Shown: piece after piece, positions 8,470 to 18,108 of the stretch
Layout of the letters: each line of letters opens with the position of its first letter
How positions within the stretch are numbered: position 1 is the first letter of the stretch
Assembly: GCA_024697025.1 (NCBI GenBank)
Contig: JAILGH010000048.1
Location: 1-41,479, forward strand
DNA: 41,479 bases
From: Pseudobutyrivibrio sp.
Lineage (GTDB): Bacteria > Bacillota > Clostridia > Lachnospirales > Lachnospiraceae
Direction of reading: 5' to 3'
The notes under the pieces: generated by a model
Databases searched by the model: none
What the model saw: the letters and a program-made list of their open reading frames with translations, nothing else
Told to the model about the DNA's origin: nothing
Translations under genes and position numbers: made by a program

Positions 8470-9537
8470 TTAAGTTGCGAAGTCTACGTGTTGGACGCCT
8501 CCGGCGTGACCATCTGATTCGTGGAGAAATAATCCGGATTTACGAATTATGCCACGAGTCTGGTTGCTGTCATCGCTGTCTTTAAATTCAGTTTCAATGC
8601 GTCCTAAAAAGATGGCCCCCACATCAGATTGCTTTAGACCATATAGTTCCTTTTCCCCGTTTTCATTGATGGACATTATTCTAAGGCGTGAGAACACTGG
8701 GTCATTTTCATCTATCCATCCGTTGCCGTCTGAATCGAAAAGCGCTAGTTCTCCAAAGCCATCCCCAGACATTGCACCAAAGAGCTCACGGCCATCATTT
8801 ATGATGCCATCGCCATCTTTGTCTAGGGCTAAGAAGCCAGAACCCGGTGCAAGATTGTGAAGCTCATCCTCCTGCCCGTCCCCATCTAAATCAAAGTAAA
8901 ATAGCTGGTCACTTATAATTGTTGGACAGTCATTTAGATTGATTACCAATGGGTCAATACAGTTTGGCCTGATGGCCTGATACTTTTCGGTATATGCAGC
9001 CTCAAAGGATGCCGACATTGCAAAGCCGTAGTTGAACTGGATTTGACGACCATCACCTGTAACAACTGTACCTGTTGAACTGAAATCCACCTGCTGGCTT
9101 TCAAAATATTCAAAGGACACCGTTTTAGTTTGTAGTGCCAGGGTGCTTGTACTACTTGTTGATGACTGGCTTACAGTTTCATCAAATACTTGTCCAAAGT
9201 CAAAGTCCTCACCGAAAATCGTGTTCATCAGAAGTAGTCGCAAGAGATATTCTAGCGTCTGAAATCTCACCTGTCGGTTTGAGGCCATGTTTGCGCTAGG
9301 GTCTACATTGTCTACCTCCTTGACCTGTCCATTCTGGTTCAAGGCATAGTTAAGGGATGAAAGGAACTCACCTCCTTCCTTGTCGCCTTCAACTTCTTCA
9401 GTTTTTTCTGGCACTCCTACGATGTCGATTCCTGCCAGATTGATTAAAGGCTGATTCACTGACTGAACAGTCAGTTTCGTGCCACTAGCATAGCTAGCTT
9501 TTGAGGTCATAGATACCTCAGAATTTTGGATTACCAT
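8470..9537 (-). CDS. Protein with RTX-type calcium-binding repeats (orphan)
   Basis: I do not recognise a named family for this 355-residue protein. Residues 1-200 are unique, with a Ser/Thr-rich stretch near 122-135. Residues 210-290 carry three Asp-rich loops: YFDLDGDGQED, LDKDGDGIINDGRELFG and FDSDGNGWIDENDPVFS. This run, including the ELFG and ENDPVFSRL signatures, closely resembles the segment found near the ends of large RTX and hemolysin-type calcium-binding proteins. Here it is a small stand-alone protein with no cleavable signal peptide and no membrane helix. A TAGGAGGAAAG site precedes ATG. It appears to be transcribed alone. Calcium binding is a sound inference; export and function are unknown. 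Confidence 0.8.
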   Translation of the reverse strand: MVIQNSEVSMTSKASYASGTKLTVQSVNQPLINLAGIDIVGVPEKTEEVEGDKEGGEFLSSLNYALNQNGQVKEVDNVDPSANMASNRQVRFQTLEYLLRLLLMNTIFGEDFDFGQVFDETVSQSSTSSTSTLALQTKTVSFEYFESQQVDFSSTGTVVTGDGRQIQFNYGFAMSASFEAAYTEKYQAIRPNCIDPLVINLNDCPTIISDQLFYFDLDGDGQEDELHNLAPGSGFLALDKDGDGIINDGRELFGAMSGDGFGELALFDSDGNGWIDENDPVFSRLRIMSINENGEKELYGLKQSDVGAIFLGRIETEFKDSDDSNQTRGIIRKSGLFLHESDGHAGGVQHVDFAT

Positions 9538-9640
9538 ATTGCTTTCCTCCTATAAAATAAAAAATTTGGAAGGAAAGTCCTTTTTCCAATAATCATAAGA
9601 TTAGCTATCATCAACTGCACCCAAAGTATTCTGATAACTA

Positions 9641-9673
9641 AAAAAACCAGGAAAACTTTTCAGCCTTCCTGGT
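9641..9673 (-). terminator. Terminator after the CPBP protease gene
   Basis: ACCAGGAA and TTCCTGGT form an 8-bp stem around a 12-base loop. On the minus strand the stem runs into TTTTTT (9641-9646). It lies 25 bases past the stop codon of the CPBP gene and probably ends the ileS-glgP-CPBP stretch. Confidence 0.75.
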
Positions 9674-9697
9674 CCTTATGATAAACTTCCGTGCAAA

Positions 9698-10588
9698 TTA
9701 TATATCGTCATTTTCGGTGTCTTTCTTAACAACAGCAACACCTTTTTTCAAACAAATAAATGATGCATAAGCTGCTACTAATGAACCCAACACACAAAGG
9801 AACAACGTAAATACCGAAGAATTGCCAATTGGCAAATATTGGGATAAACAGCTTCCGATAAAGTTGAATAATATATGCAAGACTATGACAATTAAAATAT
9901 TATCATAAAGGTACATTACATAGCCTAGCCCTGCTCCAAGAATTGCAACAAATATTCCCTGAATAGGATTCATATGGAACAAGCCAAACATTACTGCCTG
10001 CATTATGATTGCAACATTAACAGGCATAACCTTCCTTGCCGCAGAAAATGTAACTCCTCTAAAAACTATCTCCTCAACTATCGGCGCAATGATAACCGAA
10101 TATAATAAGGCGACCGGAGAATTTTCTGTGCCAATTCCACTTTGCTCTATAAGGGCATTATACTCAGCAGCCCATTCTGGGAATAAGCCAGCTATCACAA
10201 TAAACACATACTGGCATATATACTGGAGCGCAATAGAAAATAATAACATTCCTAATATCGTAAATACGATATTTCCAAATTTATTTTGAGTCCATCTATC
10301 CTCTGGCGTTGATGCAAATAATTTCTTGTATATAACTAGCATCACGCTTACTGTGATTGCACCATATACAATGTAGAACACCAGATTAAAGGTATCCTCA
10401 GAAATGACACCAAACAGTTCATTCATGAAATCTGTGTAAGTGCCGCCAGTATATTTTCCCATCAAAATTATTGCAAAAAGCTCAACCAGGAAAAAGGTTA
10501 CTAAAATCTGTATACCAAAAGTTATCAAAGTAGGTAAGATAACCCACTTAAACCCAGTTTCTTTTCGCTTTAATTCGTTTTGTACCAT
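9698..10588 (-). CDS. CPBP-family intramembrane metalloprotease
   Basis: This is a multi-pass membrane protein of the CAAX protease/bacteriocin-processing (Abi) family. The conserved metal and catalytic motifs are present: Glu-Glu in PIVEEIVFRG (172-173) with Arg177, FGLFH with His205, and the third motif VLHILFNF with His238. About eight hydrophobic segments can be counted across 296 residues. It starts 14 bases after the glycogen phosphorylase stop codon and may share its transcript, but no functional link to glycogen is known. Family members process peptides or prenylated proteins, or give bacteriocin immunity. No bacteriocin gene is visible nearby, so the substrate is unknown. Confidence 0.88.
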   Translation of the reverse strand: MVQNELKRKETGFKWVILPTLITFGIQILVTFFLVELFAIILMGKYTGGTYTDFMNELFGVISEDTFNLVFYIVYGAITVSVMLVIYKKLFASTPEDRWTQNKFGNIVFTILGMLLFSIALQYICQYVFIVIAGLFPEWAAEYNALIEQSGIGTENSPVALLYSVIIAPIVEEIVFRGVTFSAARKVMPVNVAIIMQAVMFGLFHMNPIQGIFVAILGAGLGYVMYLYDNILIVIVLHILFNFIGSCLSQYLPIGNSSVFTLFLCVLGSLVAAYASFICLKKGVAVVKKDTENDDI

Positions 10589-10602
10589 TATTCTCTCTCC
10601 AA

Positions 10603-13059
10603 TTACTTGATATCCAGCTTGTCAAGATGCCATATATCATCAACGTACTCTTGGATAGTTCTGTCTGAAGAGAACTTGCCTACGTGAGCAACATTTGAAA
10701 GGGCCATCTTAGCCCACTTTTCTCTGTCCTTGTAAGCCTCCTGAATCTTTTCATGGGCTTCACAATAAGATGCGAAATCCTTGAGAACAAAGTAAGTGTC
10801 TGCTGTAGCTGTATTTTTTGTATTTAATAATGAATTGTAAATAGGTCTAAACAATTCTGGTTCTTCAATGCTATAGTATCCGTTTACAAGCTGACCAAGA
10901 ACCTTTTGGATATGAGGATTGCTGTTCATAATCTCCTCTGGGTTGTAATCATGATTCTTCTCATGAGAAATAACCTCGTCGGAACTCATACCAAAGATAA
11001 ATATGTTCTCGCCATTAAGCTCTTTGTACATCTCTACGTTTGCACCATCCATAGTTCCGATTGTAACTGCACCGTTTAACATAAACTTCATGTTTCCGGT
11101 ACCAGAAGCCTCTTTGGATGCTGTAGAAATCTGCTCAGAGACATCTGCCGCTGCAAATATCCACTCAGCATTGGATACTCGGTAATCCTCGATGAAGACT
11201 ACCTTAATCTTGTTGTCAATTGACTTATCATTATTGATGACTGCGGCAACATTGTTGATTAGCTTGATAATAAGCTTAGCATTCTCATATCCGGCAGATG
11301 CCTTTGCACCAAAGATAAATGTTGTTGGATAAAAATCCATTTCTGGATTTTCCTTTATCTGGTTGTACAAATACATTACATGAAGGATATTCAAGAGCTG
11401 ACGCTTGTACTCGTGCAATCTCTTAACTTGCACATCAAAAATAGATGTTGCATCAACAGTAATCTTGTTGTGATCCCAAATATATTTTGCCAAACGTTTC
11501 TTGTTGTCATGTTTAATCTCCATGAACTCTTCAAGAGACTTTTTGTCATCAATATATCTTTCAAGCTTTTCCATCTGAGAAAGGTCAGTAATCCAACCTC
11601 TACCAATCTTGGAAATAACCCAGTCAGAAAGCTTGTAATTACCATGCATCAAGAATCGACGCTGGGTAATACCATTTGTCTTGTTATTAAACTTTTCAGG
11701 ATACATCTCATAAAAATCATGAAGAGAAACGTTCTTCAAAATTTCTGTATGAAGTGCGGCAACGCCGTTTACTGAAAAGCTGGCTGCTATAGCCATGTGT
11801 GCCATCTTGACCTGACCATCGGCAAGAATAGCCATACGCCCAACTCTAGCCTCATCCCCTGGGAACTTTGCTCTTATGTCCTCGCAGAATCGACGATTGA
11901 TTTCTTCAACTATCATATAAATACGAGGAAGCAAGCCTTTAAAGATTTCTTCAGGCCATTTCTCAAGAGCTTCAGACATGATTGTATGATTGGTATAAGC
12001 TACACACTGAGTTGTAACCTGCCATGCATCATCCCATCCCAAGCCATGCTCGTCCATAAGAAGGCGCATAAGCTCAGCAACTGTAAGGGTTGGGTGTGTA
12101 TCATTCATCTGGAATACAACCTTTTCAGGAAGTCGCATGATGTCATGATGATATCTGAGATATTTATTTAAAGCTCTCTGGAGTGAAGCAGATACAAAGA
12201 AGTATTGCTGCTTCAAACGAAGCTCTTTACCTTGGACATGATTGTCATTTGGATAAAGTACCTCTGTAAGGTTGCGAGCCAAATTCATATCCTCGACAGC
12301 CTTGTTATAATCGCCACGCTCAAATGAGGCAAGTCTAAATACCTCCTTTGGCTTGGCATCCCAAATCATAAGGGTGTTAACCATACCATTATCAAAGCCT
12401 GTAACAGGCATGTCATATGGTGTTGCAATTACAGAATTGTAACCCTCATGGATATATTTTGTAGTTCCGTCTGGCATAGATTCGTAACGAACCCATCCGC
12501 CAAACTTAACTTCAAATTCATATTCAGAGCGCTCAAGCTCAAATGGATATCTAGTCTGAAGCCAATCATCTGGAACCTCTTTCTGATATCCATCGATTAT
12601 CTTTTGCTTGAACATCCCATAGTGATATCTAATACCGCAGCCATAAGCTGGGTATCTAAGGGTTGCTAGTGAATCCAAGAAACAAGCCGCAAGACGACCA
12701 AGACCACCATTTCCAAGAGCTGGGTCTGGTTCCTGATCCTCGATTGCATTGATGTCAACGCCTAAAGCATCAAGGGCATCCATAACCTCTGTGTAGCCGC
12801 GCATGTTAATCATATTATTTCCAAGCATACGGCCAATAAGAAATTCCATGGACATGTAGTAAACGCACTTAGGGTCCTGCTTAGTAAACTCCTTTTGAGT
12901 TGTAAGCCAGTTGTCGATTACAACATCGTTGACTACTTCGGAGCAAGCTCGGTAGATTTCTTCCTCACTTGCCTCCTCAAATTCCTTTCGAAACATAGAC
13001 TTGACGCGATCTACAATGTCTCGCTCAAGCTCCTTCGTGCTAGGCATTTGTCTCTTCAT
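10603..13059 (-). CDS. glgP: Glycogen/alpha-glucan phosphorylase
   Basis: This enzyme releases glucose 1-phosphate from the non-reducing ends of glycogen or maltodextrin. The 818-residue length is that of the classic GT35 family. The pyridoxal-phosphate lysine lies in the hallmark EASGTGNMKFMLNGA, at about residue 656. Other signatures include EDQEPDPALGNGGLGRLAACFLDS near the start, QMNDTHPTL, and QVKRLHEYKRQLLN. An alternative start at Met5 (MPSTKEL) is possible because the site before Met1 is only a weak GGGGG. No other glycogen gene is near. It lies downstream of ileS with a 100-base gap that holds a hairpin but no clear terminator. Confidence 0.96.
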   Translation of the reverse strand: MKRQMPSTKELERDIVDRVKSMFRKEFEEASEEEIYRACSEVVNDVVIDNWLTTQKEFTKQDPKCVYYMSMEFLIGRMLGNNMINMRGYTEVMDALDALGVDINAIEDQEPDPALGNGGLGRLAACFLDSLATLRYPAYGCGIRYHYGMFKQKIIDGYQKEVPDDWLQTRYPFELERSEYEFEVKFGGWVRYESMPDGTTKYIHEGYNSVIATPYDMPVTGFDNGMVNTLMIWDAKPKEVFRLASFERGDYNKAVEDMNLARNLTEVLYPNDNHVQGKELRLKQQYFFVSASLQRALNKYLRYHHDIMRLPEKVVFQMNDTHPTLTVAELMRLLMDEHGLGWDDAWQVTTQCVAYTNHTIMSEALEKWPEEIFKGLLPRIYMIVEEINRRFCEDIRAKFPGDEARVGRMAILADGQVKMAHMAIAASFSVNGVAALHTEILKNVSLHDFYEMYPEKFNNKTNGITQRRFLMHGNYKLSDWVISKIGRGWITDLSQMEKLERYIDDKKSLEEFMEIKHDNKKRLAKYIWDHNKITVDATSIFDVQVKRLHEYKRQLLNILHVMYLYNQIKENPEMDFYPTTFIFGAKASAGYENAKLIIKLINNVAAVINNDKSIDNKIKVVFIEDYRVSNAEWIFAAADVSEQISTASKEASGTGNMKFMLNGAVTIGTMDGANVEMYKELNGENIFIFGMSSDEVISHEKNHDYNPEEIMNSNPHIQKVLGQLVNGYYSIEEPELFRPIYNSLLNTKNTATADTYFVLKDFASYCEAHEKIQEAYKDREKWAKMALSNVAHVGKFSSDRTIQEYVDDIWHLDKLDIK

Positions 13060-13090
13060 TCACTCAACCCCCAATCTTAAATTTTCACTC

Positions 13091-13122
13091 GTCCGTTGCA
13101 CATTCAGTCTTTTTCAACGGAC
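13091..13122 (-). other. Hairpin between ileS and glgP
   Basis: GTCCGTTG (13091-13098) and CAACGGAC (13115-13122) form a perfect 8-bp stem with a 16-base loop. On the minus strand it is followed by GAGTGAAAATTTAAG, not a T-run, so it is not a standard terminator. It lies 32 bases upstream of the glgP start and may act in the glgP leader. Confidence 0.5.
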
Positions 13123-13163
13123 TATTTTCACATTTTGCTGGTAGTTTTGTTCATTCCACCATT

Positions 13164-16100
13164 TTATTTCTTTGTTACAGATAACTTAACCTTCTCGCCG
13201 TTAATGTTCCATTCCTTAGTGTATGAACCATTTGCGCCTACAACGATCTCATCTGCAAGTACTTCACCGGCGATTTCGTCCTTGTTAGTCTCAAAGATAC
13301 TATTTATTTTATCAGATCCTTCGTAAGAAACTGTGATTCGATCCATAACTTCGAAATCTGCTTCCTTACGCATTGTCTGAATCTTAGAAACAAGCTCTCT
13401 TACGAAGCCTTCCTCAAGTAGTTCTTCTGTAAGATTTGTATCAAGAACTACTGTTACGTAGTTATCTCCATCTGCTACAAAGCCCTCTGTCTGAGCCATA
13501 GAGATAAGTAAGTCTTCCTCTGCAAGTTCGATAGAAGCATCAACCTCAGGCAATTTAAGTACCCCATTTGCCTTAAGTTCAGCATAAGCTGCGTTTCCAT
13601 CAAGTGAAGCGAGAGCCTTCTGAATGCCACCAAGGAACTTGCCATACTTAGGTCCAACTGTACGAAGCTGTGGCTTGAAGCTATATGAAGTAAATGAAGA
13701 AACATCGTCAGTAAATGTAGCCTTCTTAACATTAAGCTCATCCTCGATGATGCTTACATACATTTCATCAAGCTCATGCTCAGCCTTGATGTACATCTGA
13801 CCGATTGGCTGACGATTCTTGATAGCTGCTGTATTTCTACATGCACGTCCGTGAACAACAATCTTGAGAAGCTCATCCATGTCTTCCTCAAGCTTTTTGT
13901 CAATAAACTTCTCATTGTATGCAGGGAAGTCGCAAAGGTGGATTGACTCAGGAGCTGTCTTGTCAACTGAGCGAACCATGTTCTGATAGATTTCCTCTGT
14001 CATAAATGGAATCATTGGTGCTGCTGCAAGTGAAATATCCTTTAAGCAAGTATAAAGAGTCATGTAAGCATTTACCTTATCCTGCTCCATGCCCTTTGCC
14101 CAAAATCTATCACGGCAACGGCGTACATACCAGTTAGATAAATCATCAACAAATTCATCAAGTGCTCTTGCTGCCTCTGGAATCTTGTATGCACCAAGGT
14201 TCTCATCAACAGCCTTGATGCTAGAATTGAGACGAGAAAGAATCCACTTATCCATAACTGCAAGCTTATCAAAATCAAGCTCATACTTTGTTGGGTCAAA
14301 CTCATCAATGTTTGCATATAAGATATAGAAAGCGTATGTATTCCAAAGTGTTCCAAGGAACTTTCTCTGGCCTTCCATAACTGCATTCTCACCAAATCTC
14401 TTTGGAATCCATGGTGCTGAAGATGTATAGAAATACCATCTAATTGCATCAGCTCCCATTTTTTCAAGTGCATCAAATGGGTCAACGGCATTGCCCTTAG
14501 ACTTAGACATCTTTTGACCATTCTCATCCTGAACGTGACCAAGTACGATTACGTTCTCATAAGGAGCCTTGTTGAATAGAAGTGTTGACTCTGCCATAAG
14601 TGAGTAGAACCAACCACGAGTCTGGTCAACAGCCTCTGAAATAAACTTAGCAGGGAACTGCTGCTCAAAAATCTCCTTATTTTCAAATGGATAGTGATGC
14701 TGAGCAAATGGCATAGCGCCAGAATCAAACCAGCAGTCAATAACCTCTGGTACACGCTTCATTGTGCCGCCACAATCTGGACAAGTACATGTAACCTCGT
14801 CAATGTATGGTCGGTGAAGCTCAATAGACTCTGCATCTGCACGTCCTGAAAGCTCTGCTAATTCCTTGCGGCTGCCGATTGAAATCTGCTTGCCACAATC
14901 TGGACATTCCCAGATGTTAAGTGGTGTACCCCAATAACGGTTACGAGAGATACCCCAGTCCTGAACGTTCTCAAGCCAGTCGCCGAAACGTCCCTTACCG
15001 ATTGAATCTGGAATCCAATTTACAGTGTTATTATTTGCAATCAGGTCATCCTTAACCTCAGTCATCTTGATGAACCATGATTCTCTAGCATAGTAGATAA
15101 GTGGAGTATCACATCTCCAGCAGTGTGGATACTCATGCTCAAACTTAGGAGCCTCGAAAAGCTGTCCTCTTGCATCCAAATCCTTGAGAACGTTTGGATC
15201 TGCATCCTTAACAAACTGACCAGCGTATGGAGTCTCTTCTGTGAGCTCACCCTTGCCATCTACAAACTGTACAAATGGAAGGTCATACTTGCGACCAACC
15301 TTGGCATCGTCCTCACCAAATGCAGGAGCGATATGTACGATACCAGTACCGTCTGACATAGTTACGTAATCATCACATACTACAAAGTGAGCCTTCTTGT
15401 GCTGCTTTGCTGCTGCAACGCCAGCGCACTCGAAAAGTGGCTCGTACTCCTTGTACTCAAGGTCTGTACCCTTGTATGTCTCAAGTACCTCGTAAGCCTT
15501 TGCTCCCTCTTCTTCAGCAAGCTTGCCAAGAACCTTGTCAGCAAGTGCCTCTGCAAGGATGTATGTATATCCATCAGCTGCCTTTACACGCACGTAAGTC
15601 TCGTTTGGATTTACGCAAAGTGCAAGGTTAGATGGAAGTGTCCATGGTGTAGTTGTCCAAGCAAGGAAGTATGCATCCTCACCTGTGATTTTGAAACGAG
15701 CGATAGCTGAACGCTCTTTAACTGTCTTGTAACCCTGAGCAACCTCCTGAGCTGAAAGTGGAGTACCACAACGAGGGCAATAAGGTACAATCTTGAATCC
15801 CTTGTAAAGAAGCTTCTTGTCCCAGATTGTCTTAAGTGCCCACCACTCAGACTCGATGAAATTATCATCGTAGGTAATGTAAGGGTTGTCCATGTCTGCC
15901 CAGAAACCAACTGTTCCTGAGAAATCCTCCCACATTCCCTTATATTTCCATACAGATTCCTTACATTTCTTAATGAAAGGCTCCATACCATAATTTTCGA
16001 TTTGCTCTTTACCGTTGAGGCCAAGTAACTTCTCTACCTCAAGCTCTACTGGAAGACCATGTGTATCCCAACCAGCTTTACGTGGCACAAATTTGCCCTT

Positions 16101-16322
16101 CATTGTCTGGTATCTAGGAATCATGTCCTTGATGGCACGAGTCTCAACGTGACCGATATGAGGCTTGCCGTTTGCAGTAGGAGGACCATCGTAGAATGTG
16201 TATGTCTCTCCCTCTTTTCTTGAATCCATTGACTTCTGGAAGATATCATTTTCCTGCCAGAACTTGAGCACCTGCTTCTCGCGCTCAACAAAATTTAAGC
16301 TTGCATCTACCTTGTTGTACAT
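13164..16322 (-). CDS. ileS: Isoleucyl-tRNA synthetase, long (IleS2/eukaryote-like) type
   Basis: This class I synthetase charges tRNA-Ile. From ATG at 16322 it has 1052 residues, against about 930 for the E. coli type. That start has AAAGGAA 11 bases upstream and begins MYNKVDASLNFVEREKQVL. A longer reading back to 16364 adds 14 residues unlike the family. HIGH is at 55-58 (GKPHIGH), and KMSKS near 602. GWDTHGLPVE, WGISRNRYWGTPLNIW, a Cys4 zinc pair (CPDC) and DCWFDSGAMPFAQHHYPF are signatures of the IleS2 subgroup, whose members tend to resist mupirocin. No T-box leader fits upstream, as only 111 bases separate it from the next gene. Confidence 0.96.
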   Translation of the reverse strand: MYNKVDASLNFVEREKQVLKFWQENDIFQKSMDSRKEGETYTFYDGPPTANGKPHIGHVETRAIKDMIPRYQTMKGKFVPRKAGWDTHGLPVELEVEKLLGLNGKEQIENYGMEPFIKKCKESVWKYKGMWEDFSGTVGFWADMDNPYITYDDNFIESEWWALKTIWDKKLLYKGFKIVPYCPRCGTPLSAQEVAQGYKTVKERSAIARFKITGEDAYFLAWTTTPWTLPSNLALCVNPNETYVRVKAADGYTYILAEALADKVLGKLAEEEGAKAYEVLETYKGTDLEYKEYEPLFECAGVAAAKQHKKAHFVVCDDYVTMSDGTGIVHIAPAFGEDDAKVGRKYDLPFVQFVDGKGELTEETPYAGQFVKDADPNVLKDLDARGQLFEAPKFEHEYPHCWRCDTPLIYYARESWFIKMTEVKDDLIANNNTVNWIPDSIGKGRFGDWLENVQDWGISRNRYWGTPLNIWECPDCGKQISIGSRKELAELSGRADAESIELHRPYIDEVTCTCPDCGGTMKRVPEVIDCWFDSGAMPFAQHHYPFENKEIFEQQFPAKFISEAVDQTRGWFYSLMAESTLLFNKAPYENVIVLGHVQDENGQKMSKSKGNAVDPFDALEKMGADAIRWYFYTSSAPWIPKRFGENAVMEGQRKFLGTLWNTYAFYILYANIDEFDPTKYELDFDKLAVMDKWILSRLNSSIKAVDENLGAYKIPEAARALDEFVDDLSNWYVRRCRDRFWAKGMEQDKVNAYMTLYTCLKDISLAAAPMIPFMTEEIYQNMVRSVDKTAPESIHLCDFPAYNEKFIDKKLEEDMDELLKIVVHGRACRNTAAIKNRQPIGQMYIKAEHELDEMYVSIIEDELNVKKATFTDDVSSFTSYSFKPQLRTVGPKYGKFLGGIQKALASLDGNAAYAELKANGVLKLPEVDASIELAEEDLLISMAQTEGFVADGDNYVTVVLDTNLTEELLEEGFVRELVSKIQTMRKEADFEVMDRITVSYEGSDKINSIFETNKDEIAGEVLADEIVVGANGSYTKEWNINGEKVKLSVTKK

Positions 16323-16433
16323 ATAAAAGTAATTCCTTTCTATGAGGTCGTGCTTTCTCGTCACACAACCCTTCTCTTATTTTAATATGTATATAAAAGT
16401 GCCTTGGTCTCCCATTGCAGCTTCTATCCAAAA

Positions 16434-16820
16434 TTATAACTCGTAATTGGAGTTATCCTCAAAACCAGGGAACAATTCTTCCTGCTGATTCTCAAAGATT
16501 AGTTGATTATCATTGGTAAAGTCCTCTATGACACGGGTGGCATTCTTATTAGCAGATAACATAAGTACAGTCCAAATAAAAAGCCCAATACTAAGAATAG
16601 AAAATCCTATCCCTAGCCATGCCAAGCCCTTACCTCTACAGCCCTTATTCTTTGCGATAAAAATTGCTCCTAAAATAATGGAAACAACTCCTATCTCAAG
16701 ATTAATTCCTAAAGAAAAAATCAGAAGTGAAAAAACGCCTAAAACAAAGGATGCTACAGCCAAACCCATGCTCTGTTTACCCTCATAAATTTTCTCTTCG
16801 TAAATATAATCCTCGTTCAT
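16434..16820 (-). CDS. DUF4190 small membrane protein
   Basis: This is a 128-residue protein of the DUF4190 type. A polar N-terminus (about 17 residues) is followed by hydrophobic hairpins with the family pattern SMGLAVASFVLGVFSLL, a second helix around 40-55, GKGLAWLGIGFSILSIG, and an acidic soluble tail. It lies 111 bases upstream of ileS on the same strand and may share its transcript. Function is unknown for the family; some members carry a DUF4190 hairpin with an extracellular domain, which is missing here. Confidence 0.75.
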   Translation of the reverse strand: MNEDYIYEEKIYEGKQSMGLAVASFVLGVFSLLIFSLGINLEIGVVSIILGAIFIAKNKGCRGKGLAWLGIGFSILSIGLFIWTVLMLSANKNATRVIEDFTNDNQLIFENQQEELFPGFEDNSNYEL

Positions 16821-17214
16821 ACTCTCTCCTGACAGCTATAGTGTTCCTAATCTTAATAATCATACTCGTTTCAAGGGAATTTTACAAGTGGAAGGGAATT
16901 AGTGGAATTATTTACCTTTTAAAGCTATTCACGTTTTCAATCCAGCTCCATCCTCCTATTTGGTTCTCTTCTTTAATTACTTTTCTCTGGATTAAACTTT
17001 TCACGTCCAGATACTTTATTCATACCTTTCTCACTATAATCCAATGGATAATCTCTACTATTCTGGTTAATTTCTGTAAGAACCCGATTTGTCCATGATG
17101 AATTTCTCACTTCCGGTTACCTATCAGGTTCTTCAACAGGTTGAGTTTTTTCCCATTTTCTTTCTTCATTTTCTTTTTCATTCGTGCGAATTATCTGTGT
17201 ATTTATCCTCAGTT
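16821..17214. other. Non-coding gap between divergent genes
   Basis: I find no convincing gene here. The DNA is AT-rich. AGAACCCGAT (17079-17088) and ATCAGGTTCT (17123-17132) form an imperfect inverted repeat with a 34-base loop. The rest presumably holds the promoter of the DUF4190-ileS genes, but no clear -35/-10 pair is recognised. Confidence 0.5.
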
Positions 17215-17255
17215 TTGAAATAATGAAGTTTTTTGATATAATATACGGAACTTCA
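17215..17255 (+). promoter_or_regulatory. Promoter of gene A1 with flanking dyad
   Basis: TTGAAA (17215-17220) and TATAAT (17237-17242) are spaced by 16 bases, and TGA directly before TATAAT makes an extended -10. TGAAGTT (17224-17230) and AACTTCA (17249-17255) are an inverted repeat that brackets the -10 box and looks like an operator. The following leader, from GAACTTCA through GACGAAAGGAGGA, recurs almost unchanged before gene A2. Confidence 0.65.
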
Positions 17256-17289
17256 AAATTTGTTTATTTGACGAAAGGAGGACACAAGC

Positions 17290-18024
17290 ATGAGAATACT
17301 AGACAACGTCAAAAAAACAACACAAAAAATATTTTCAAACCAAAATCAATATCTGGATAATCTAATTAGCGACCCAAACGCACTAGCAAACGAATTCAAC
17401 AGGATTCAAGCTCATACCCATAATCTACAGGAAATAAGAACCTTGCAAAATGATCTGGATAGACAACGAATTTCTTATCAGAATATTTCGTCTAACTCCA
17501 ATTCTTCAGAAATTGATTCTCTCCTTGCGGAAGAAAGCTATAAGCAATGCATGCGTAAATTTTTAAAAAAGGAAATCTCAATAGCTAATGAAGACTTAGC
17601 CTTTATAAATTCAATTAAGAAAAGGGTAGACTATTTAATTCAAAATCCACGTGGAGATTACAGTATTATTCCAACCCAAACAATATCTTTTCTAAATGAA
17701 AAAGCAGCATCTATTACAAATTATATTTCCAATAAACAATCGGATGTTGACTCACTTAAAGTACGACTTAACCAATTAACAGGAATACTTGCTGAGACAC
17801 GTTTATACCATTCTATGGGTATATCAAATACGAACATTCCACAAGATTCATCAGTTTTACCAACATATGCCGATGCTCTGCCACCAACGTACACTGATAT
17901 ATACCCCAATCAGCAGGCAGTACCCCCACAGAACACTTCCAGACGTGCTATAAATACTAACCCTGCAATAGAGCAAAATAATCCTTCACCTACTAGAAGC
18001 AACAGCCAGAGTTCACACCAATAA
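17290..18024 (+). CDS. Protein A1: helical cytoplasmic protein with Pro/Asn/Ser-rich tail (unrecognised)
   Basis: I do not recognise this 244-residue protein. There is no signal peptide or membrane segment. Residues 1-190 are rich in Lys, Glu, Gln and Asn and read as long helices with coiled-coil character. From about 190 on, the tail is low-complexity and contains LPTYADALPPTYTDIYP, with a PPxY motif, and ends in SSHQ. Gene A2 at 18927 is a diverged paralogue: both share YxxNLIxxP near the N-terminus, a similar helical middle, a PPxY motif and a comparable tail. An AAAGGAGG site lies 8 bases before ATG. The gene converges on secreted-protein gene B1 across a shared terminator. AT-rich codon use differs somewhat from the housekeeping genes nearby, which may indicate transfer. 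Function is open. Confidence 0.75.
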   Translation: MRILDNVKKTTQKIFSNQNQYLDNLISDPNALANEFNRIQAHTHNLQEIRTLQNDLDRQRISYQNISSNSNSSEIDSLLAEESYKQCMRKFLKKEISIANEDLAFINSIKKRVDYLIQNPRGDYSIIPTQTISFLNEKAASITNYISNKQSDVDSLKVRLNQLTGILAETRLYHSMGISNTNIPQDSSVLPTYADALPPTYTDIYPNQQAVPPQNTSRRAINTNPAIEQNNPSPTRSNSQSSHQ

Positions 18025-18032
18025 TAATCAAC

Positions 18033-18068
18033 GAGTATGACTTCCTTTTTTTAGCAAAACTCATACTC
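18033..18068 (+). other. Stem-loop just past gene A1
   Basis: GAGTATGA and TCATACTC are a perfect 8-bp inverted repeat around a 20-base loop containing TTTTTTT. It begins 9 bases past the A1 stop codon and precedes the main terminator. It is not repeated after A2. Confidence 0.5.
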
Positions 18069-18108
18069 ACGTATCCTCAAAAGACAATATTAACGCCAAT
18101 TATAGGCG

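Noticed and set aside
13164..16364. Several open frames of 60-156 codons on both strands within ileS
   Set aside because: They are shadows of the synthetase frame; their composition is unlike real proteins and no start signals exist.
16323..16433. T-box riboswitch upstream of ileS
   Set aside because: Only 111 bases are available, and I see no T-box consensus or terminator/antiterminator pair.
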